Part shown: positions 18,476-28,547 of the stretch, piece after piece
Layout: each line of letters begins with the position of its first letter
How positions within the stretch are numbered: the first letter of the stretch is position 1
Assembly: GCA_903920435.1 (NCBI GenBank)
Contig: CAIXMB010000094.1
Span: 1 to 64,000, forward strand
Source of the DNA: an uncultured Actinomycetes bacterium
Lineage (GTDB): Bacteria > Actinomycetota > Actinomycetes > Actinomycetales > Microbacteriaceae
Direction: 5' to 3'
DNA: 64,000 nt
Translations under genes and position numbers: made by a program
The notes under the pieces: model-generated
The model's input: only the letters and a program-made list of their open reading frames with translations
Told to the model about the DNA's origin: nothing
Databases searched by the model: none

Positions 18476-19483
18476 ATGAGCCGCCGGACGACCATCAATG
18501 ACGTTGCCGCGGCCGCCGGTGTCTCCGTTGCCACGGTATCGAAAGCCGTCAACGGCAGGTACGGAATCGCCCCCGAGACCATCGCGCGCGTGCTCAAGGT
18601 CGTCGAGGAACTGGGCTACGAGTCGAGCCTCGTCGCCAGCAGCATGCGCTCCCGGCGCACGGGTGTGATCGGCGTGCTGGTCGCCGATTTCGAGCCGTTC
18701 AGCGCCGAGATCCTGAAGGGCGTGGGGGCGGAACTCCGCGACACCCACTACGACCTGCTCGCCTATGCCGGGTCGCGCCAGGTCGAGGGCCCGGGGTGGG
18801 AGCGCCGGTCGCTCCAGCGCCTCAGCGGCACGCTCATCGACGGCGCCATCATGGTGACGCCGACGGTCGTCAGCGCGTCTGCGGACATCCCGATCGTCGC
18901 CATCGACCCGCACACCGGGCGCGCAGATCTGCCGACGGTCGAGTCCGACAGCTTCGGCGGCGCCCGCGAGGCGACCCAGTACCTCATCGAGCTCGGTCAC
19001 ACGCGCATCGGGTTCATCGGCGGTCGCGCCGACCTGCGCTCAGCGGCGCTCCGGGATGCCGGCTACCGGCGCGCACTCGCCGACGCGGGCATCCCGTTCG
19101 ACCCGTCGCTCGTGCAGTCCGGCACCTACCAGCAGGAGACCGCGCGCGAGCCCGCGCTCGCGCTGCTGCGGTCGCCGCGGCGGCCCACGGCGGTGTTCGC
19201 GGCGAACGACCTCTCCGGCATCGCGATCCTCTCCGCGGCCACGGAGCTCGGGCTCGACGTGCCCGGCGACCTCTCGGTGATCGGCTTCGACGACATCCCG
19301 GAGGCGTCGCAGATGACCCCGCCGCTCAGCACCATCCACCAGCCCATGCAGTCGCTCGGCGCGACCGCGGCGCGCATGGTCGTGGCGCTCATGGCGGGCG
19401 AGACCCCGGAGACCACGCACATCCTGCTGCCCACGAGGCTCGTCCCGCGCGCCACCACCGCTCCGCCACGCGCCGGGCGTTGA
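18476..19483 (+). CDS. LacI-family repressor of the xylo-oligosaccharide operon
   Basis: A 335-residue regulator with an N-terminal helix-turn-helix (TINDVAAAAGVSVATVSKAV, about 6-25) and hinge, then a periplasmic-binding-protein-like sensor domain (about 60-330; VIGFDDIPEA near 275). It is divergent from the CUT1 operon, with the operator palindrome between them. The ATG at 18476 has TAGCAT (18462-18467) only 8 bases upstream, while GGAGGA lies too far away. This suggests a leaderless mRNA. The effector is presumably a xylo-oligosaccharide, by context only. Confidence 0.88.
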   Translation: MSRRTTINDVAAAAGVSVATVSKAVNGRYGIAPETIARVLKVVEELGYESSLVASSMRSRRTGVIGVLVADFEPFSAEILKGVGAELRDTHYDLLAYAGSRQVEGPGWERRSLQRLSGTLIDGAIMVTPTVVSASADIPIVAIDPHTGRADLPTVESDSFGGAREATQYLIELGHTRIGFIGGRADLRSAALRDAGYRRALADAGIPFDPSLVQSGTYQQETAREPALALLRSPRRPTAVFAANDLSGIAILSAATELGLDVPGDLSVIGFDDIPEASQMTPPLSTIHQPMQSLGATAARMVVALMAGETPETTHILLPTRLVPRATTAPPRAGR

Positions 19484-19509
19484 CGGGCTGCCCGGTTCCG
19501 CTATAGGTT
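19480..19509 (+). promoter_or_regulatory. Predicted xylA promoter
   Basis: TTGACG at 19480-19485 overlaps the lacI stop codon. Possible -10 boxes are TATAGG at 19502-19507 (16-base spacer) or TAGGTT at 19504-19509 (18-base spacer). The xylA ribosome binding site AAAGGAG follows at 19539-19545. Confidence 0.5.
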
Positions 19510-19522
19510 GTTGTTCGCAACA
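19509..19522. promoter_or_regulatory. Candidate XylR-type operator upstream of xylA
   Basis: TGTTG-TTCG-CAACA is an inverted repeat starting at the edge of the predicted -10 region. The half-sites resemble the TTGTT...AACAA core of known xyl operators bound by ROK-type XylR in Firmicutes. Its position just downstream of the promoter fits repression. The assigned protein would be the ROK at 10113-11309, which is an inference. Confidence 0.5.
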
Positions 19523-19551
19523 TTTAGTCCGGCCGCGCAAAGGAGCCCACC

Positions 19552-20742
19552 GTGCCCACACCCACCCCCGCAGACAAGTTCTCGTTCGGACTGTGGACCA
19601 TCGGCTACAACGGCACGGACCCCTTCGGCGGCCCCACCCGTGCGCCCCTCGACGTGGTGCACGCCGTCGAGAAGCTCGCCGAGCTCGGCGCGTACGGCAT
19701 CACCTTCCACGACGACGACCTGTTCGCCTTCGGCTCGACCGACGCCGAGCGCCAGACGCAGATCGACCGGCTCAAGGGTGCCCTGGCGGCCACCGGCCTC
19801 ATCGTGCCGATGGTCACCACCAACCTGTTCAGCGCGCCCGTCTTCAAAGACGGCGGCTTCACGTCGAACGACCGCGACGTGCGCCGCTTCGCGATGCGCA
19901 AGGCCATGCGCCAGCTCGAACTCGGCGTCGAGCTGGGCGCCAAGACGTTCGTCATGTGGGGCGGCCGCGAGGGCGCAGAGTACGACGCCGCGAAGGACAT
20001 CCGCCAGGCCCTCGAGCGCTACCGCGAAGCGGTGAACGTGTTCGGCGAGTACGTCACCGACAAGGGCTACGACATCCGCTTCGCCATCGAGCCCAAGCCC
20101 AACGAGCCCCGCGGCGACATCCTGCTGCCCACCGTCGGCCACGCGATCGCGTTCATCGAGACCCTCGACCGCCCCGAGTTGTTCGGTGTTAACCCGGAGG
20201 TCGGTCACGAGCAGATGGCGGGGCTCAACTTCGCCGCCGGAATCGCCCAGGCGCTCTACCAGGGCAAGCTCTTCCACATCGACCTCAACGGCCAGCGCGG
20301 CATCAAGTACGACCAGGACCTCGTCTTCGGCCACGGCGACCTCTACAACGCGTTCGCCCTCGTCGACCTGCTCGAGAACGGCGGCCCGCAGGGCGGCCCC
20401 TCGTACGACGGCCCGCGCCACTTCGACTACAAGCCCAGCCGCACGGAGGACGAGAACGGCGTCTGGGCGTCCGCCGAGGCCAACATGCGCAACTACCTCC
20501 TGCTCAAGGAGCGCGCCGCGGCCTTCCGCGCCGACCCCGAGGTGCAGGAGGCGCTCGCCGCCTCGCGCGTGCCCGAGCTCTCGGTGACCACCCTCGCCGC
20601 CGGCGAGACCTACGACGACCTCCTCGCCGACCGCTCGGCCTTCGAGGACTTCGACCACGACGCCTACTACAACGGCAAGGGCTTCGGCTTCGTGCGCCTG
20701 CAGCAGCTCGCCACCGAGCACCTGCTCGGTGCGCGCGGCTAA
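19552..20742 (+). CDS. xylA: Xylose isomerase
   Basis: A 396-residue metal-dependent enzyme converting D-xylose to D-xylulose. The class I (short, actinobacterial) type is shown by the length and by [13 protein letters not shown] with the catalytic His, the metal/substrate Lys in [11 protein letters not shown], the metal ligands around [16 protein letters not shown], and FHIDLNGQ. The GTG start follows AAAGGAG by 6 bases. It heads a plus-strand operon with xylB and the esterase. Confidence 0.97.
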   Translation: MPTPTPADKFSFGLWTIGYNGTDPFGGPTRAPLDVVHAVEKLAELGAYGITFHDDDLFAFGSTDAERQTQIDRLKGALAATGLIVPMVTTNLFSAPVFKDGGFTSNDRDVRRFAMRKAMRQLELGVELGAKTFVMWGGREGAEYDAAKDIRQALERYREAVNVFGEYVTDKGYDIRFAIEPKPNEPRGDILLPTVGHAIAFIETLDRPELFGVNPEVGHEQMAGLNFAAGIAQALYQGKLFHIDLNGQRGIKYDQDLVFGHGDLYNAFALVDLLENGGPQGGPSYDGPRHFDYKPSRTEDENGVWASAEANMRNYLLLKERAAAFRADPEVQEALAASRVPELSVTTLAAGETYDDLLADRSAFEDFDHDAYYNGKGFGFVRLQQLATEHLLGARG

Positions 20743-20752
20743 CCGTCAGCCC

Positions 20753-22120
20753 ATGACTCTCGTCGCCGGGGTCGACTCCTCAACCCAGTCCTGCAAGGTC
20801 GTCATCACGGATGCCGCGACCGGCGCACTCGTGCGCGAGGGCCGCGCGGCGCACCCCGCCGGGACCGAGGTAGACCCCGAGGCCTGGTGGACCGCACTCC
20901 AGCTCGCCCTCGCGGAGGCCGGTGGCCTCGACGATGTCTCGGCGGTCTCGGTGGGCGGCCAGCAGCACGGCATGGTCGTGCTCGATCACGGGGGGCGGGT
21001 CATCCGGCCGGCCCTGCTGTGGAACGACACGCGCTCGGCGAAGGCCGCGGCCGACCTCGACGCGGAGTTCCCCGACCTCGTCGAGCGCACCGGCTCGCGC
21101 CCGGTCGCGAGCTTCACCTCGACGAAGCTGCGCTGGCTGCGCGACGCCGAGCCCGAGCACGCGGCCGCGGTGGCCGCCGTTGCGCTCCCCCATGACTGGC
21201 TGACCTGGCGCCTTCGCGGCTTCGGCCCCGAAAACCCCCGGCTCGACGCCCTCACCACCGACCGCTCCGATGCGAGCGGCACGGGCTACTGGAACCCCTC
21301 CACGGGAGACTACGACCGCGAGGTGCTCGTCGCGGCCCTCGGCCACGACGCCATCCTGCCGCGCGTGCTCGGCCCCGGCGATCGTGCGGGAGTGGTGGGC
21401 GAACTCATCGTGGGCGTGGGCGCGGGAGACAACGCGGGCGCGGCCCTCGGACTCGGCGCCCGCGACGGCGACGTCGTGGTGTCGATCGGCACGAGCGGAA
21501 CCGTGTTCGCCGTCACGGGTGCTCCCGCCCGCGACGCGTCGGGCGCGGTCGCCGGTTTCGCCGATGCATCGGGACTCTTCCTGCCGCTCGTCGCGACCCT
21601 CAACGCCGCGCGCGTGCTCGACTCGGTCGCCGGGCTGCTCGGGGTCGACCACGACGGGCTCGGCGGCCTCGCCCTCGAGGCAGAGCCCGGGGCGGCCGGG
21701 CTCGTGCTGCAGCCGTACTTCGAGGGCGAGCGCACCCCCAACCTGCCGGATGCCACGGCCACCCTGTTCGGCATGACCCTCGCTTCCACGACCCGCCCGA
21801 ACCTCGCGCGCGCCGCCGTGGAGGGACTGCTCTGCGGTCTCGCCGATGGCCTCGCTGCCCTGCAGGCGCAGGGCGTCTCCGCACGGCGGATCCTGCTCAT
21901 CGGCGGGGCCGCCCAGAACCCGGCCGTCGTGGCGATCGCCGCGCAGGTGTTCGACGTGCCGGTCGTAGTGCCGCGCCCCGGCGAGTACGTGGCCCTCGGC
22001 GCAGCGGTCCAGGCCGCCTGGGCCCTCACGGGAGACCGGCCGGACTGGCAGGTGCCGCTCACGGCGGAGCCTGCGGTCGACCACCAGCCGCGCATCCGGG
22101 CGCAGTATGCCGCTCACTGA
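20753..22120 (+). CDS. xylB: Xylulokinase
   Basis: A 455-residue FGGY-family kinase phosphorylating D-xylulose to xylulose 5-phosphate. The ATP-binding opening [13 protein letters not shown] is at the N-terminus, [11 protein letters not shown] follows, and the second phosphate-binding loop is [11 protein letters not shown]. The ATG at 20753 lies 10 bases after xylA. The last 14 bases overlap the esterase gene, implying coupled translation. Confidence 0.95.
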   Translation: MTLVAGVDSSTQSCKVVITDAATGALVREGRAAHPAGTEVDPEAWWTALQLALAEAGGLDDVSAVSVGGQQHGMVVLDHGGRVIRPALLWNDTRSAKAAADLDAEFPDLVERTGSRPVASFTSTKLRWLRDAEPEHAAAVAAVALPHDWLTWRLRGFGPENPRLDALTTDRSDASGTGYWNPSTGDYDREVLVAALGHDAILPRVLGPGDRAGVVGELIVGVGAGDNAGAALGLGARDGDVVVSIGTSGTVFAVTGAPARDASGAVAGFADASGLFLPLVATLNAARVLDSVAGLLGVDHDGLGGLALEAEPGAAGLVLQPYFEGERTPNLPDATATLFGMTLASTTRPNLARAAVEGLLCGLADGLAALQAQGVSARRILLIGGAAQNPAVVAIAAQVFDVPVVVPRPGEYVALGAAVQAAWALTGDRPDWQVPLTAEPAVDHQPRIRAQYAAH

Positions 22121-23060
22121 CCTGCCCCTCGCGGAACTGCGCGAGTTCAGCCCGCGGGTTGCGGAGCCGGCCGACTTCGACGATTTCTGGGCCTCGACCC
22201 TCGAGGAGTCCCGCGCCGCCGGCGGGCCGGTGAGCCTCGTCGACGCCATCACACCGGTGACCCGGCTCATCGTGGGCGACCTCACGTTCCCCGGGTTCGC
22301 CGGCGAGGGCGTGCGCGCGTGGGTGACCCGCCCGCCGGGCAACACGCTCGGCACGATCATCGAGTACCAGGGCTACGGCGGCGGGCGGGGTCTGCCCCAC
22401 GAGCGCCTGCACTGGGCGGCCGCGGGCTACGTGCACATCCTCATGGACACCCGCGGGCAGGGCGGCACCTGGGGCACCGGTGGCGACACCCCCGACCCGC
22501 ACGGCTCGGGGCCTGCGGCGCCGGGAGTCATGACGCGCGGCATCGCGTCGCCGCGCGACTACTACTACCGCCGCTTGTTCACGGATGCCGTGCGCCTCGT
22601 CGACGCCGCGCGCGAGCTGCCCTTCATCGACCCCGACCGCATCGCGGTCACCGGGGGCAGCCAGGGCGGCGGCGTGGCCCTCGCCGTCGGTGGACTCGTC
22701 CCGGGCTTGCGCGCCGTGATGCCCGACGTGCCGTTCCTGTGCAACTTCCGGCGCTCGGTCGAGCTCACCCCGAGCGATCCGTTTGCGGAGATCGCGCGCT
22801 ACCTCGCGGTGCACCGCGACCGCACCGAGCGTGTGTTCGAGACGCTGTCGTACTTCGACGGGGTCAACTTCGCGCGGCGCGCGACGGCGCGCGCGCTCTT
22901 CTCGGTGGCGCTCATGGACCAGACGGTGCTGCCGTCGTCGGTCTTCTCGGCATTCAACGCCTACGCGGCGCCCGCCGAGATCGAGGTGTACGAGTTCAAC
23001 GGGCACGAGGGCGGCGAGGGGCACCACTGGCTGAAGCAGGCGGCGTTCCTGTACAGCTGA
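22107..23060 (+). CDS. Acetyl xylan esterase (AXE1 / cephalosporin-C deacetylase type)
   Basis: A 317-residue alpha/beta hydrolase of the AXE1 family, lacking a signal peptide. The nucleophile elbow GGSQGGG holds the catalytic Ser. An earlier oxyanion-type region is [11 protein letters not shown], and the late [11 protein letters not shown] supplies the catalytic His. It would remove acetyl groups from imported xylo-oligosaccharides, releasing acetate. It is the third gene of the xylA operon and overlaps xylB by 14 bases. Confidence 0.92.
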   Translation: MPLTDLPLAELREFSPRVAEPADFDDFWASTLEESRAAGGPVSLVDAITPVTRLIVGDLTFPGFAGEGVRAWVTRPPGNTLGTIIEYQGYGGGRGLPHERLHWAAAGYVHILMDTRGQGGTWGTGGDTPDPHGSGPAAPGVMTRGIASPRDYYYRRLFTDAVRLVDAARELPFIDPDRIAVTGGSQGGGVALAVGGLVPGLRAVMPDVPFLCNFRRSVELTPSDPFAEIARYLAVHRDRTERVFETLSYFDGVNFARRATARALFSVALMDQTVLPSSVFSAFNAYAAPAEIEVYEFNGHEGGEGHHWLKQAAFLYS

Positions 23061-23079
23061 GCCGGCACGCGGCCCCGGC

Positions 23080-24189
23080 CTAGACCGGCAGCCAGGCGCT
23101 CCCCTGCGCCGAGCTCGCCTCGACGGCCGCGAGCACGCGCTGCACCTGCAGTCCGTCGGCGAACGACGGCCTCGGCTGCGTGAGCGACGTGATGCCGTCA
23201 ACGAAGTCCTTCACCTGGTTCGAGAATCCGTGCTCGTACCCGAGGGTGTGGCCGGGCGGCCACCAGGCCGCGATGTACGGATGCACGGGCTCCGTGACCA
23301 TGATCGTGGTGAAGCCGCGCTCCGCCTGCGGGGCGGTGGCGTCGTAGAACTGCAGCGAGTTCATGTCCTCGAGGTCGAACGAGATCGCGCCGGCATCTCC
23401 CGACACCTCGATGCGCAGGGCGTTCTTGCGGCCCGTCGCGAGGCGGGTCGCCTCGATGTTCACGAGCACCCCCGAGTCGAGTCGACCGTGGAACAGGGCG
23501 AGGTCGTCGACGGTCACCCGCTGGCCGTCGCGCTCGGGCACGAGCGTCTCGATGATGCCCGAGACCGTCGTGAGGGTGGAGCCGGTGACGAACTGGGTGA
23601 GGTCGACGGCGTGCGCCGCGATGTCGCCGAGGGCGCCGGAGCCGGCGAGCGACTTGTCGAGGCGCCAGACGAAGGGCGCCGCCGGATCGGTGAGCCAGTC
23701 CTGAAGGTAGCTCGCGCGCACCTGGTAGATGCGACCGAGCCGGCCCGAGGCGACGATGTCACGGGCGAGGGTCGCCGCCGGGACGCGGCGGAACGTGAAG
23801 CCCGTCATGGCGAACACTCCGCGGGCGGCGGCGCGGGTTGCGGCATCCGTCATGGCCTGCGCCTCGGCGACCGAGTTCGCGAGCGGTTTCTCGCACAGTA
23901 CGTGCTTGCCGGCGTCGAGCGCGGCGATGGCGATCTCGGCGTGCGAGTCGCCCGGGGTCACGATGTCGATGACGTCGATGTCGTCGCGCTCGACGGCCTC
24001 GCGCCAGTCGGCGGAGCTCGAGTTCCAGCCCCACTTCTCGGCGGAACCCTGTGCGCCCGTGCGCCCGACCACCAGCTCCATCACGGGCTGGGCGTCGAGA
24101 TCGAAGAAGCGCGGTGCGACGCGCCAGCCCTGGGAGTGGGCGGCGCCCATGAATCCGTGGCCGATCATCGCGACGTTGAGGGTGGTCAT
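23080..24189 (-). CDS. Gfo/Idh/MocA-family oxidoreductase
   Basis: A 369-residue NAD(P)-dependent sugar dehydrogenase-like enzyme. The N-terminal Rossmann fold has MIGHGFMGAAHS, and the family hallmark EKPLANS (with catalytic-type Lys) follows GKHVLC. The C-terminal alpha/beta domain is complete. The substrate is unknown; neighbours suggest a monosaccharide or sugar alcohol. It lies downstream of the CUT2 binding-protein gene with a hairpin between them (24217-24248), and may be partly co-transcribed. It converges with the esterase. Confidence 0.88.
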   Translation of the reverse strand: MTTLNVAMIGHGFMGAAHSQGWRVAPRFFDLDAQPVMELVVGRTGAQGSAEKWGWNSSSADWREAVERDDIDVIDIVTPGDSHAEIAIAALDAGKHVLCEKPLANSVAEAQAMTDAATRAAARGVFAMTGFTFRRVPAATLARDIVASGRLGRIYQVRASYLQDWLTDPAAPFVWRLDKSLAGSGALGDIAAHAVDLTQFVTGSTLTTVSGIIETLVPERDGQRVTVDDLALFHGRLDSGVLVNIEATRLATGRKNALRIEVSGDAGAISFDLEDMNSLQFYDATAPQAERGFTTIMVTEPVHPYIAAWWPPGHTLGYEHGFSNQVKDFVDGITSLTQPRPSFADGLQVQRVLAAVEASSAQGSAWLPV

Positions 24190-24216
24190 CGTGCTCCTCG
24201 AGGGGGGTTAAGGGGA

Positions 24217-24248
24217 GAGGCCGGTCGGGGCGAACCCCAACCGGCCTC
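24217..24248 (-). terminator. Hairpin after the first CUT2 transporter operon
   Basis: GAGGCCGGT pairs with ACCGGCCTC across 32 bases, and an inner GGGG/CCCC can also pair. It lies 14 bases past the binding-protein stop. There is no U tract on the minus strand, so it may terminate only partially and let some transcription into the oxidoreductase gene. Confidence 0.6.
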
Positions 24249-24262
24249 CTTCTAGCTAAGAA

Positions 24263-25375
24263 CTACGAGCCGCCAGCAGCAGCGAGCAGGTCGGGGTTGT
24301 TCGCGTAGGCGTCCTTCGCGTTGTCCTTGGTCACGACGACCGGGGCGAGGAGGTACGACGGAACGACCTTGACACCGTTGTCGTAGGACTTGGTGTCGTT
24401 GATCTCGGAAACTTCCTTGCCAGCCTGCAGCTCCTTGACCATGTCAACGGCAGCGGCGACGAGCGAACGCGTGTCCTTGTAGATGGTCATGTACTGCTCG
24501 CCAGCCACGATCGACTTGACGGACTCAACCTCGGAGTCCTGTCCGGTCACGACCGGGATCGGCTTGCCCGCGGAGCGGACAGACTCGATGATCGCGCGAG
24601 CCAGGGTGTCGTTCGGGGAGAGAACGCCATCGAGGTCGGTGCCCTGGTAGTTGGCGGCGAGGAGGGTGTCCATGCGGCTCTGCGCGTTGGCGGCGAGCCA
24701 ACCCTGCGTAGCCGTCTGAGCAACCTCGGTCTGGCCCGACACGACGACGAGGGTTCCGTCGTCGATCTTCGGCTGGAGGACGTCCATCGCACCGTTGAAG
24801 AACACACCGGCGTTGTTGTCGTCGGGCGAGCCCGAGAACAGCTCGATGTTGTACGAGGTCTTGTCCGGGAACTTCGCCTTGAGGCCGTCAAGGAGAGCCT
24901 GGCCCTGGAGCTGGCCGACCTTGAAGTTGTCGAAGGCGAGGTAGTAGTCAACGGCCTCGGTGTTCAGGATGAGGCGGTCGTACGCGATGACGGTTGCACC
25001 GGCGTCGTGTGCGGCCTCGACCTGGGCGGAGAGCTGCGCGCCGTCCTTGGCACCGATGATGATGACCTTGGCGCCGTTGGTCACCATGGAGGTGATCTGG
25101 TTCTGCTGCTCGGCGACCGTGTTGCTGGCCGGCGCGTACTGAACGTCGGGGGTGAAGCCGGCCGCGGTCAGGTCGTCGGTGAACAGCTGGCCCGCGAGGA
25201 CCCAGTTCTCCGAGGTCTTGTCCGGGAGGGCAACACCGATCGTGGCGTCAGCGGCGAAACCGGCGGCGGCTTCGTCGCCCGTTCCCGTTCCGGTGTCGGT
25301 GCGAGCGGAGCAACCGGCGAGGGTCATCGCTGCGATGGCAGCGAAGCTCGCCGTCGCAATAACGAGTTTCTTCAT
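24263..25375 (-). CDS. chvE: CUT2 multiple-monosaccharide binding lipoprotein (ChvE-like)
   Basis: A 370-residue periplasmic-binding-protein family lipoprotein. The signal ends in the lipobox LAGC near residue 22. The mature domain reads IGVALPDKTSENW and [22 protein letters not shown], the aldose-binding pattern of ChvE-like proteins. The ATG at 25375 follows GGAAAGAGAA. It is the last gene of an operon ordered ATPase, permease, binding protein. Xylose, arabinose, glucose and galactose are plausible ligands for the family. The symbol follows family usage. Confidence 0.85.
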   Translation of the reverse strand: MKKLVIATASFAAIAAMTLAGCSARTDTGTGTGDEAAAGFAADATIGVALPDKTSENWVLAGQLFTDDLTAAGFTPDVQYAPASNTVAEQQNQITSMVTNGAKVIIIGAKDGAQLSAQVEAAHDAGATVIAYDRLILNTEAVDYYLAFDNFKVGQLQGQALLDGLKAKFPDKTSYNIELFSGSPDDNNAGVFFNGAMDVLQPKIDDGTLVVVSGQTEVAQTATQGWLAANAQSRMDTLLAANYQGTDLDGVLSPNDTLARAIIESVRSAGKPIPVVTGQDSEVESVKSIVAGEQYMTIYKDTRSLVAAAVDMVKELQAGKEVSEINDTKSYDNGVKVVPSYLLAPVVVTKDNAKDAYANNPDLLAAAGGS

Positions 25376-25424
25376 TGATATTCTCTTTCCTGGTGCATCT
25401 GGATAGATGGAAACCACGTAGTGC

Positions 25425-26810
25425 TTAGCCTTCGGGAGTGAGGTCCTGGGGGCGAGCGGTTTCCTGGGCCCCACCCTGTGAAGGGGTGGGAGTCTGTGTA
25501 CCGACCGGGGCTGCAGGTACGGGCGTCTCGTCGACACCCGTCCTGCGGCCCCGCGTCAGCAGGCCGATGATCGAGGGCTTGCCCTGGCGCTTCGAGTAGA
25601 CGTCGATGCCGACGGCCACGAGCAGCACGAGCCCCTTGATCATCTGCACGCGGTCGGCGCCGACCGAGAGCAGCTGGAGGCCGTTGTTGAGCACGGCGAT
25701 CACGAGACCACCGATGATCGAGCCGACGATGGTGCCGATGCCGCCCGAGACCGCGGCGCCACCGATGAAGACTGCGGCGATCGCGTCGAGCTCCCACCCG
25801 ACGCCGTCACCGGGGCCGGATGCCACGGATCGCGCGATCCACAGCATGCCCGCGACCGCGGCGATGACCGACATGTTCGCCATGACGAAGAAGTTGACGC
25901 GGCGGATGTTGACACCCGACAGCTCTGCCGCGCGCCAGTTGCCACCGACGGCGTAGATGTGACGGCCGATCGTGGTGTTGTTCGTGAGGAACGAGTAGCC
26001 CAGCACGAGCACGGCGAGGATGATGCCGGCGATCGGGTAGCTGGTGCCGACGCGGCCCGAGGCGAAGAGGTAGGTGGCGCCGATCACGACGAGCAGCAGC
26101 ACGACGACCTTGACCACGCTCACCCACACCGGTGCCGACACGGCGCCCATCTTGCGCTGGTTGCTGCGCAGGCGGCGCTCCTGCCAGATCACGGCGACCG
26201 CCGCGAGGAGGCCGAGGATCAGCGTGGGGTTGGAGAAGCCGAAGTCCGGGCCGAAGTCGGGGAGGAAGCCGCCGCCGATGAAGGTGAACTCGCGGGGCAC
26301 CGGGATGCTCGTCGAGTTGCCCACGAACTGGTTGGCGCCGCGGAAGAAGAGCATGCCCGCGAGCGTCACGATGAACGCCGGGACCCCCACGTACGCGACC
26401 CACCAGCCCTGCCAGGCACCCACGATGGCGCCGACGACCAGGCCGAGCACCATGGCGAGCGGCCACGGCCAGTGCCACACGTACATCGACTGCGCGACGA
26501 CGATACCGACGAACGCGGCGACCGAGCCGACCGAGAGGTCGATGTGCCCGGCGACGATGACCATCACCATGCCCACCGCGAGGATGAGCACGTAGGCGTT
26601 GCCGTTGACGATGTTGATGAGGTTGTTGGGGTCGAGCGTCTTGCCCTTGGTGAGGATCTCGAACAGCACGATGATCACGACGAGGGCGCCGAGGATGCCG
26701 AACTGGCGGCCGGACGACTGGCTGCCGCCGAACATCTTGCCGAGATCGCGGAAGCGGAACGGGGCCTTCTCCACGGACTCGGTGCCGGTGGTGGGGGTGG
26801 TGTCGCTCAT
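25425..26810 (-). CDS. mmsB: CUT2 multiple-monosaccharide ABC permease
   Basis: A 461-residue permease with about 10 hydrophobic helices. The BPD_transp_2 hallmark appears as GHIDLSVGSVAAFVG and later ELDAIAAVFIGGAAVSGG. The C-terminal tail of about 50 residues is Pro/Thr-rich and cytoplasmic. I use the ATG at 26810, which overlaps the ATPase stop as ATGA. It should form the channel for sugars delivered by the adjacent ChvE-like lipoprotein. Confidence 0.9.
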   Translation of the reverse strand: MSDTTPTTGTESVEKAPFRFRDLGKMFGGSQSSGRQFGILGALVVIIVLFEILTKGKTLDPNNLINIVNGNAYVLILAVGMVMVIVAGHIDLSVGSVAAFVGIVVAQSMYVWHWPWPLAMVLGLVVGAIVGAWQGWWVAYVGVPAFIVTLAGMLFFRGANQFVGNSTSIPVPREFTFIGGGFLPDFGPDFGFSNPTLILGLLAAVAVIWQERRLRSNQRKMGAVSAPVWVSVVKVVVLLLVVIGATYLFASGRVGTSYPIAGIILAVLVLGYSFLTNNTTIGRHIYAVGGNWRAAELSGVNIRRVNFFVMANMSVIAAVAGMLWIARSVASGPGDGVGWELDAIAAVFIGGAAVSGGIGTIVGSIIGGLVIAVLNNGLQLLSVGADRVQMIKGLVLLVAVGIDVYSKRQGKPSIIGLLTRGRRTGVDETPVPAAPVGTQTPTPSQGGAQETARPQDLTPEG

Positions 26811-28360
26811 CAAGACGCTTTCTTGTTCGAGGAGGTCATGCTGCGCATGAGGGATTCGGGGTTCGCCTGCTCGGCGGTCATCTCGTTGGTGATGGCACCC
26901 TCGAAGATCGTGTAGATGCGGTCGGAGACGCCCAGCAGTTCGGGCAGCTCCGACGAGATCATGATGATGCCCTTGCCGGAGGCCGCGAGGTCGTTGATGA
27001 TGCCGTAGATCTCGGTCTTGGCGCCGACGTCGATGCCGCGCGTGGGCTCATCGAGGATGAGCAGGTCGGGATCGGTGAACATCCACTTCGCGAGGACGAC
27101 CTTCTGCTGGTTGCCGCCGGAGAGCTTGTTCACGCCCTCGTCGACGGTGGGCGTCTTGATCCGGAGGCTCTTGCGGAACTTCTCCGAGACGTTGTACTCC
27201 TCGACCTTGTTCACGACATCGAGCTTCGAGATCTTGCTGAGCTTGGCCGCTGTGATCGAGGTCTTGATGTCGTCGAGCAGGTTGAGGCCGAGAGCCTTGC
27301 GGTCCTCGCTCACGTAGGCGAGGCCCTGGTCGATCGCCTCGTCGACGTTGCGGAGGCGGATCTCCTTGCCGTCCTTGAACACCTGGCCCGAGATGAAGTT
27401 GCCGTACGAGCGGCCGAAGAGGCTCATCGCGAGCTCGGTGCGGCCGGCACCCATGAGGCCGGCGAAACCGACGACCTCGCCGCGGCGCACGGTGAAGCTC
27501 GAGTTCTTGACCACGAGGCGGTCTGCCGAGTGCGGGTGCTGCACCGTCCAGTTCTTGACCTCGAAGAAGACCTCGCCAATCTTGGCGTTGCGCTTCGGGA
27601 AGCGGTTCTCGAGCACGCGGCCGACCATGCCCCGGATGATCCGGTCCTCGTCGACACCGTCCTTGGCGACGTCCAGCGTCTCGATCGTCTTGCCGTCGCG
27701 GAGGATCGTGATCTCGTCGGCGATCGCCTCGATCTCGTTGAGCTTGTGCGAGATCATGATGCTCGTGATGCCGCGGCCCTTGAGGCCGCGCAGCAGGTCG
27801 AGCAGGTGCTGCGAGTCGGATTCGTTGAGCGCCGCGGTCGGCTCGTCGAGGATGAGCAACTTGACCGACTTGTTGAGCGCCTTCGCGATCTCGACCAGCT
27901 GCTGCTTGCCGACGCCGATGTCCTTGACCAGGGTGTCGGGGTCGTCGTCGAGACCGACCCGGGCGAGGAGCTCGATCGCCCGGCGCTTGGCCTCGATCCA
28001 GTCGATGGCGAAGCCCTTGCGCGGCTCATTGCCGAGGAAGATGTTCTCGGTGATCGAGAGCAGGGGGATGAGCGCCAGCTCCTGGTGGATGATGACGATG
28101 CCGGCGTTCTCGCTCTGGCGGATGTTGCTGAACCGGGACTCCGCGCCCTGGAAGAAGATCTCGCCCGTGTAGCTGCCGTACGGGTAGACACCCGACAGCA
28201 CCTTCATGAGGGTCGACTTGCCAGCGCCGTTCTCGCCGCAGATCGCGTGGATCTCACCGGCCCGCACAGTAAGGCTGACGTTCTCGAGGGCCTTGACTCC
28301 GGGGAACTCCTTGGTGATGCTCCGCATCTCCAAGATTGTCGGCTCGCTGCTCTGTGCCAA
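26810..28360 (-). CDS. mmsA: CUT2 sugar ABC ATPase, two-domain (MmsA/XylG type)
   Basis: A 516-residue protein with two ABC domains. The first is complete: Walker [10 protein letters not shown], signature [13 protein letters not shown], Walker [12 protein letters not shown]. The second has [15 protein letters not shown] and [12 protein letters not shown], but its Walker A region ([12 protein letters not shown]) is the usual degenerate form of this family. The TTG start has a strong GGAGG 8 bases upstream. First gene of the operon. Confidence 0.92.
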   Translation of the reverse strand: MAQSSEPTILEMRSITKEFPGVKALENVSLTVRAGEIHAICGENGAGKSTLMKVLSGVYPYGSYTGEIFFQGAESRFSNIRQSENAGIVIIHQELALIPLLSITENIFLGNEPRKGFAIDWIEAKRRAIELLARVGLDDDPDTLVKDIGVGKQQLVEIAKALNKSVKLLILDEPTAALNESDSQHLLDLLRGLKGRGITSIMISHKLNEIEAIADEITILRDGKTIETLDVAKDGVDEDRIIRGMVGRVLENRFPKRNAKIGEVFFEVKNWTVQHPHSADRLVVKNSSFTVRRGEVVGFAGLMGAGRTELAMSLFGRSYGNFISGQVFKDGKEIRLRNVDEAIDQGLAYVSEDRKALGLNLLDDIKTSITAAKLSKISKLDVVNKVEEYNVSEKFRKSLRIKTPTVDEGVNKLSGGNQQKVVLAKWMFTDPDLLILDEPTRGIDVGAKTEIYGIINDLAASGKGIIMISSELPELLGVSDRIYTIFEGAITNEMTAEQANPESLMRSMTSSNKKAS

Positions 28361-28402
28361 CTGTGACCTCCGCGTCAGTATGTGGTGCGCCCTGCATCCG
28401 AA

Positions 28403-28431
28403 AACCTAACCCCCGGAATGCTTGGCGTCAA
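28403..28431 (-). promoter_or_regulatory. Predicted promoter of the first CUT2 operon
   Basis: On the minus strand there is a near-consensus -35 TTGACG (28431-28426), a 17-base spacer, and -10 TAGGTT (28408-28403). The same -10 sequence occurs at xylA. The start codon is 43 bases downstream. Confidence 0.6.
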
Positions 28432-28465
28432 ATAGTAAACGCAAGACTCACAGGATCGTGACCAT

Positions 28466-28480
28466 GCCGAAACGTTTGGC
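28466..28480. promoter_or_regulatory. Candidate operator between the first CUT2 operon and the ROK gene
   Basis: GCCGAAACGTTTGGC is an imperfect palindrome with core AAACGTTT. The same 8-base core occurs at 18433-18440, in the LacI/CUT1 control region. It lies between the divergent promoters of the CUT2 operon and the ROK regulator. Confidence 0.35.
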
Positions 28481-28547
28481 TCCCCCACATATCCGCGATA
28501 TTCCGCGGGACACCCGCGTTCCCGGGCCTCGCGTGTATCTTTAGGTC

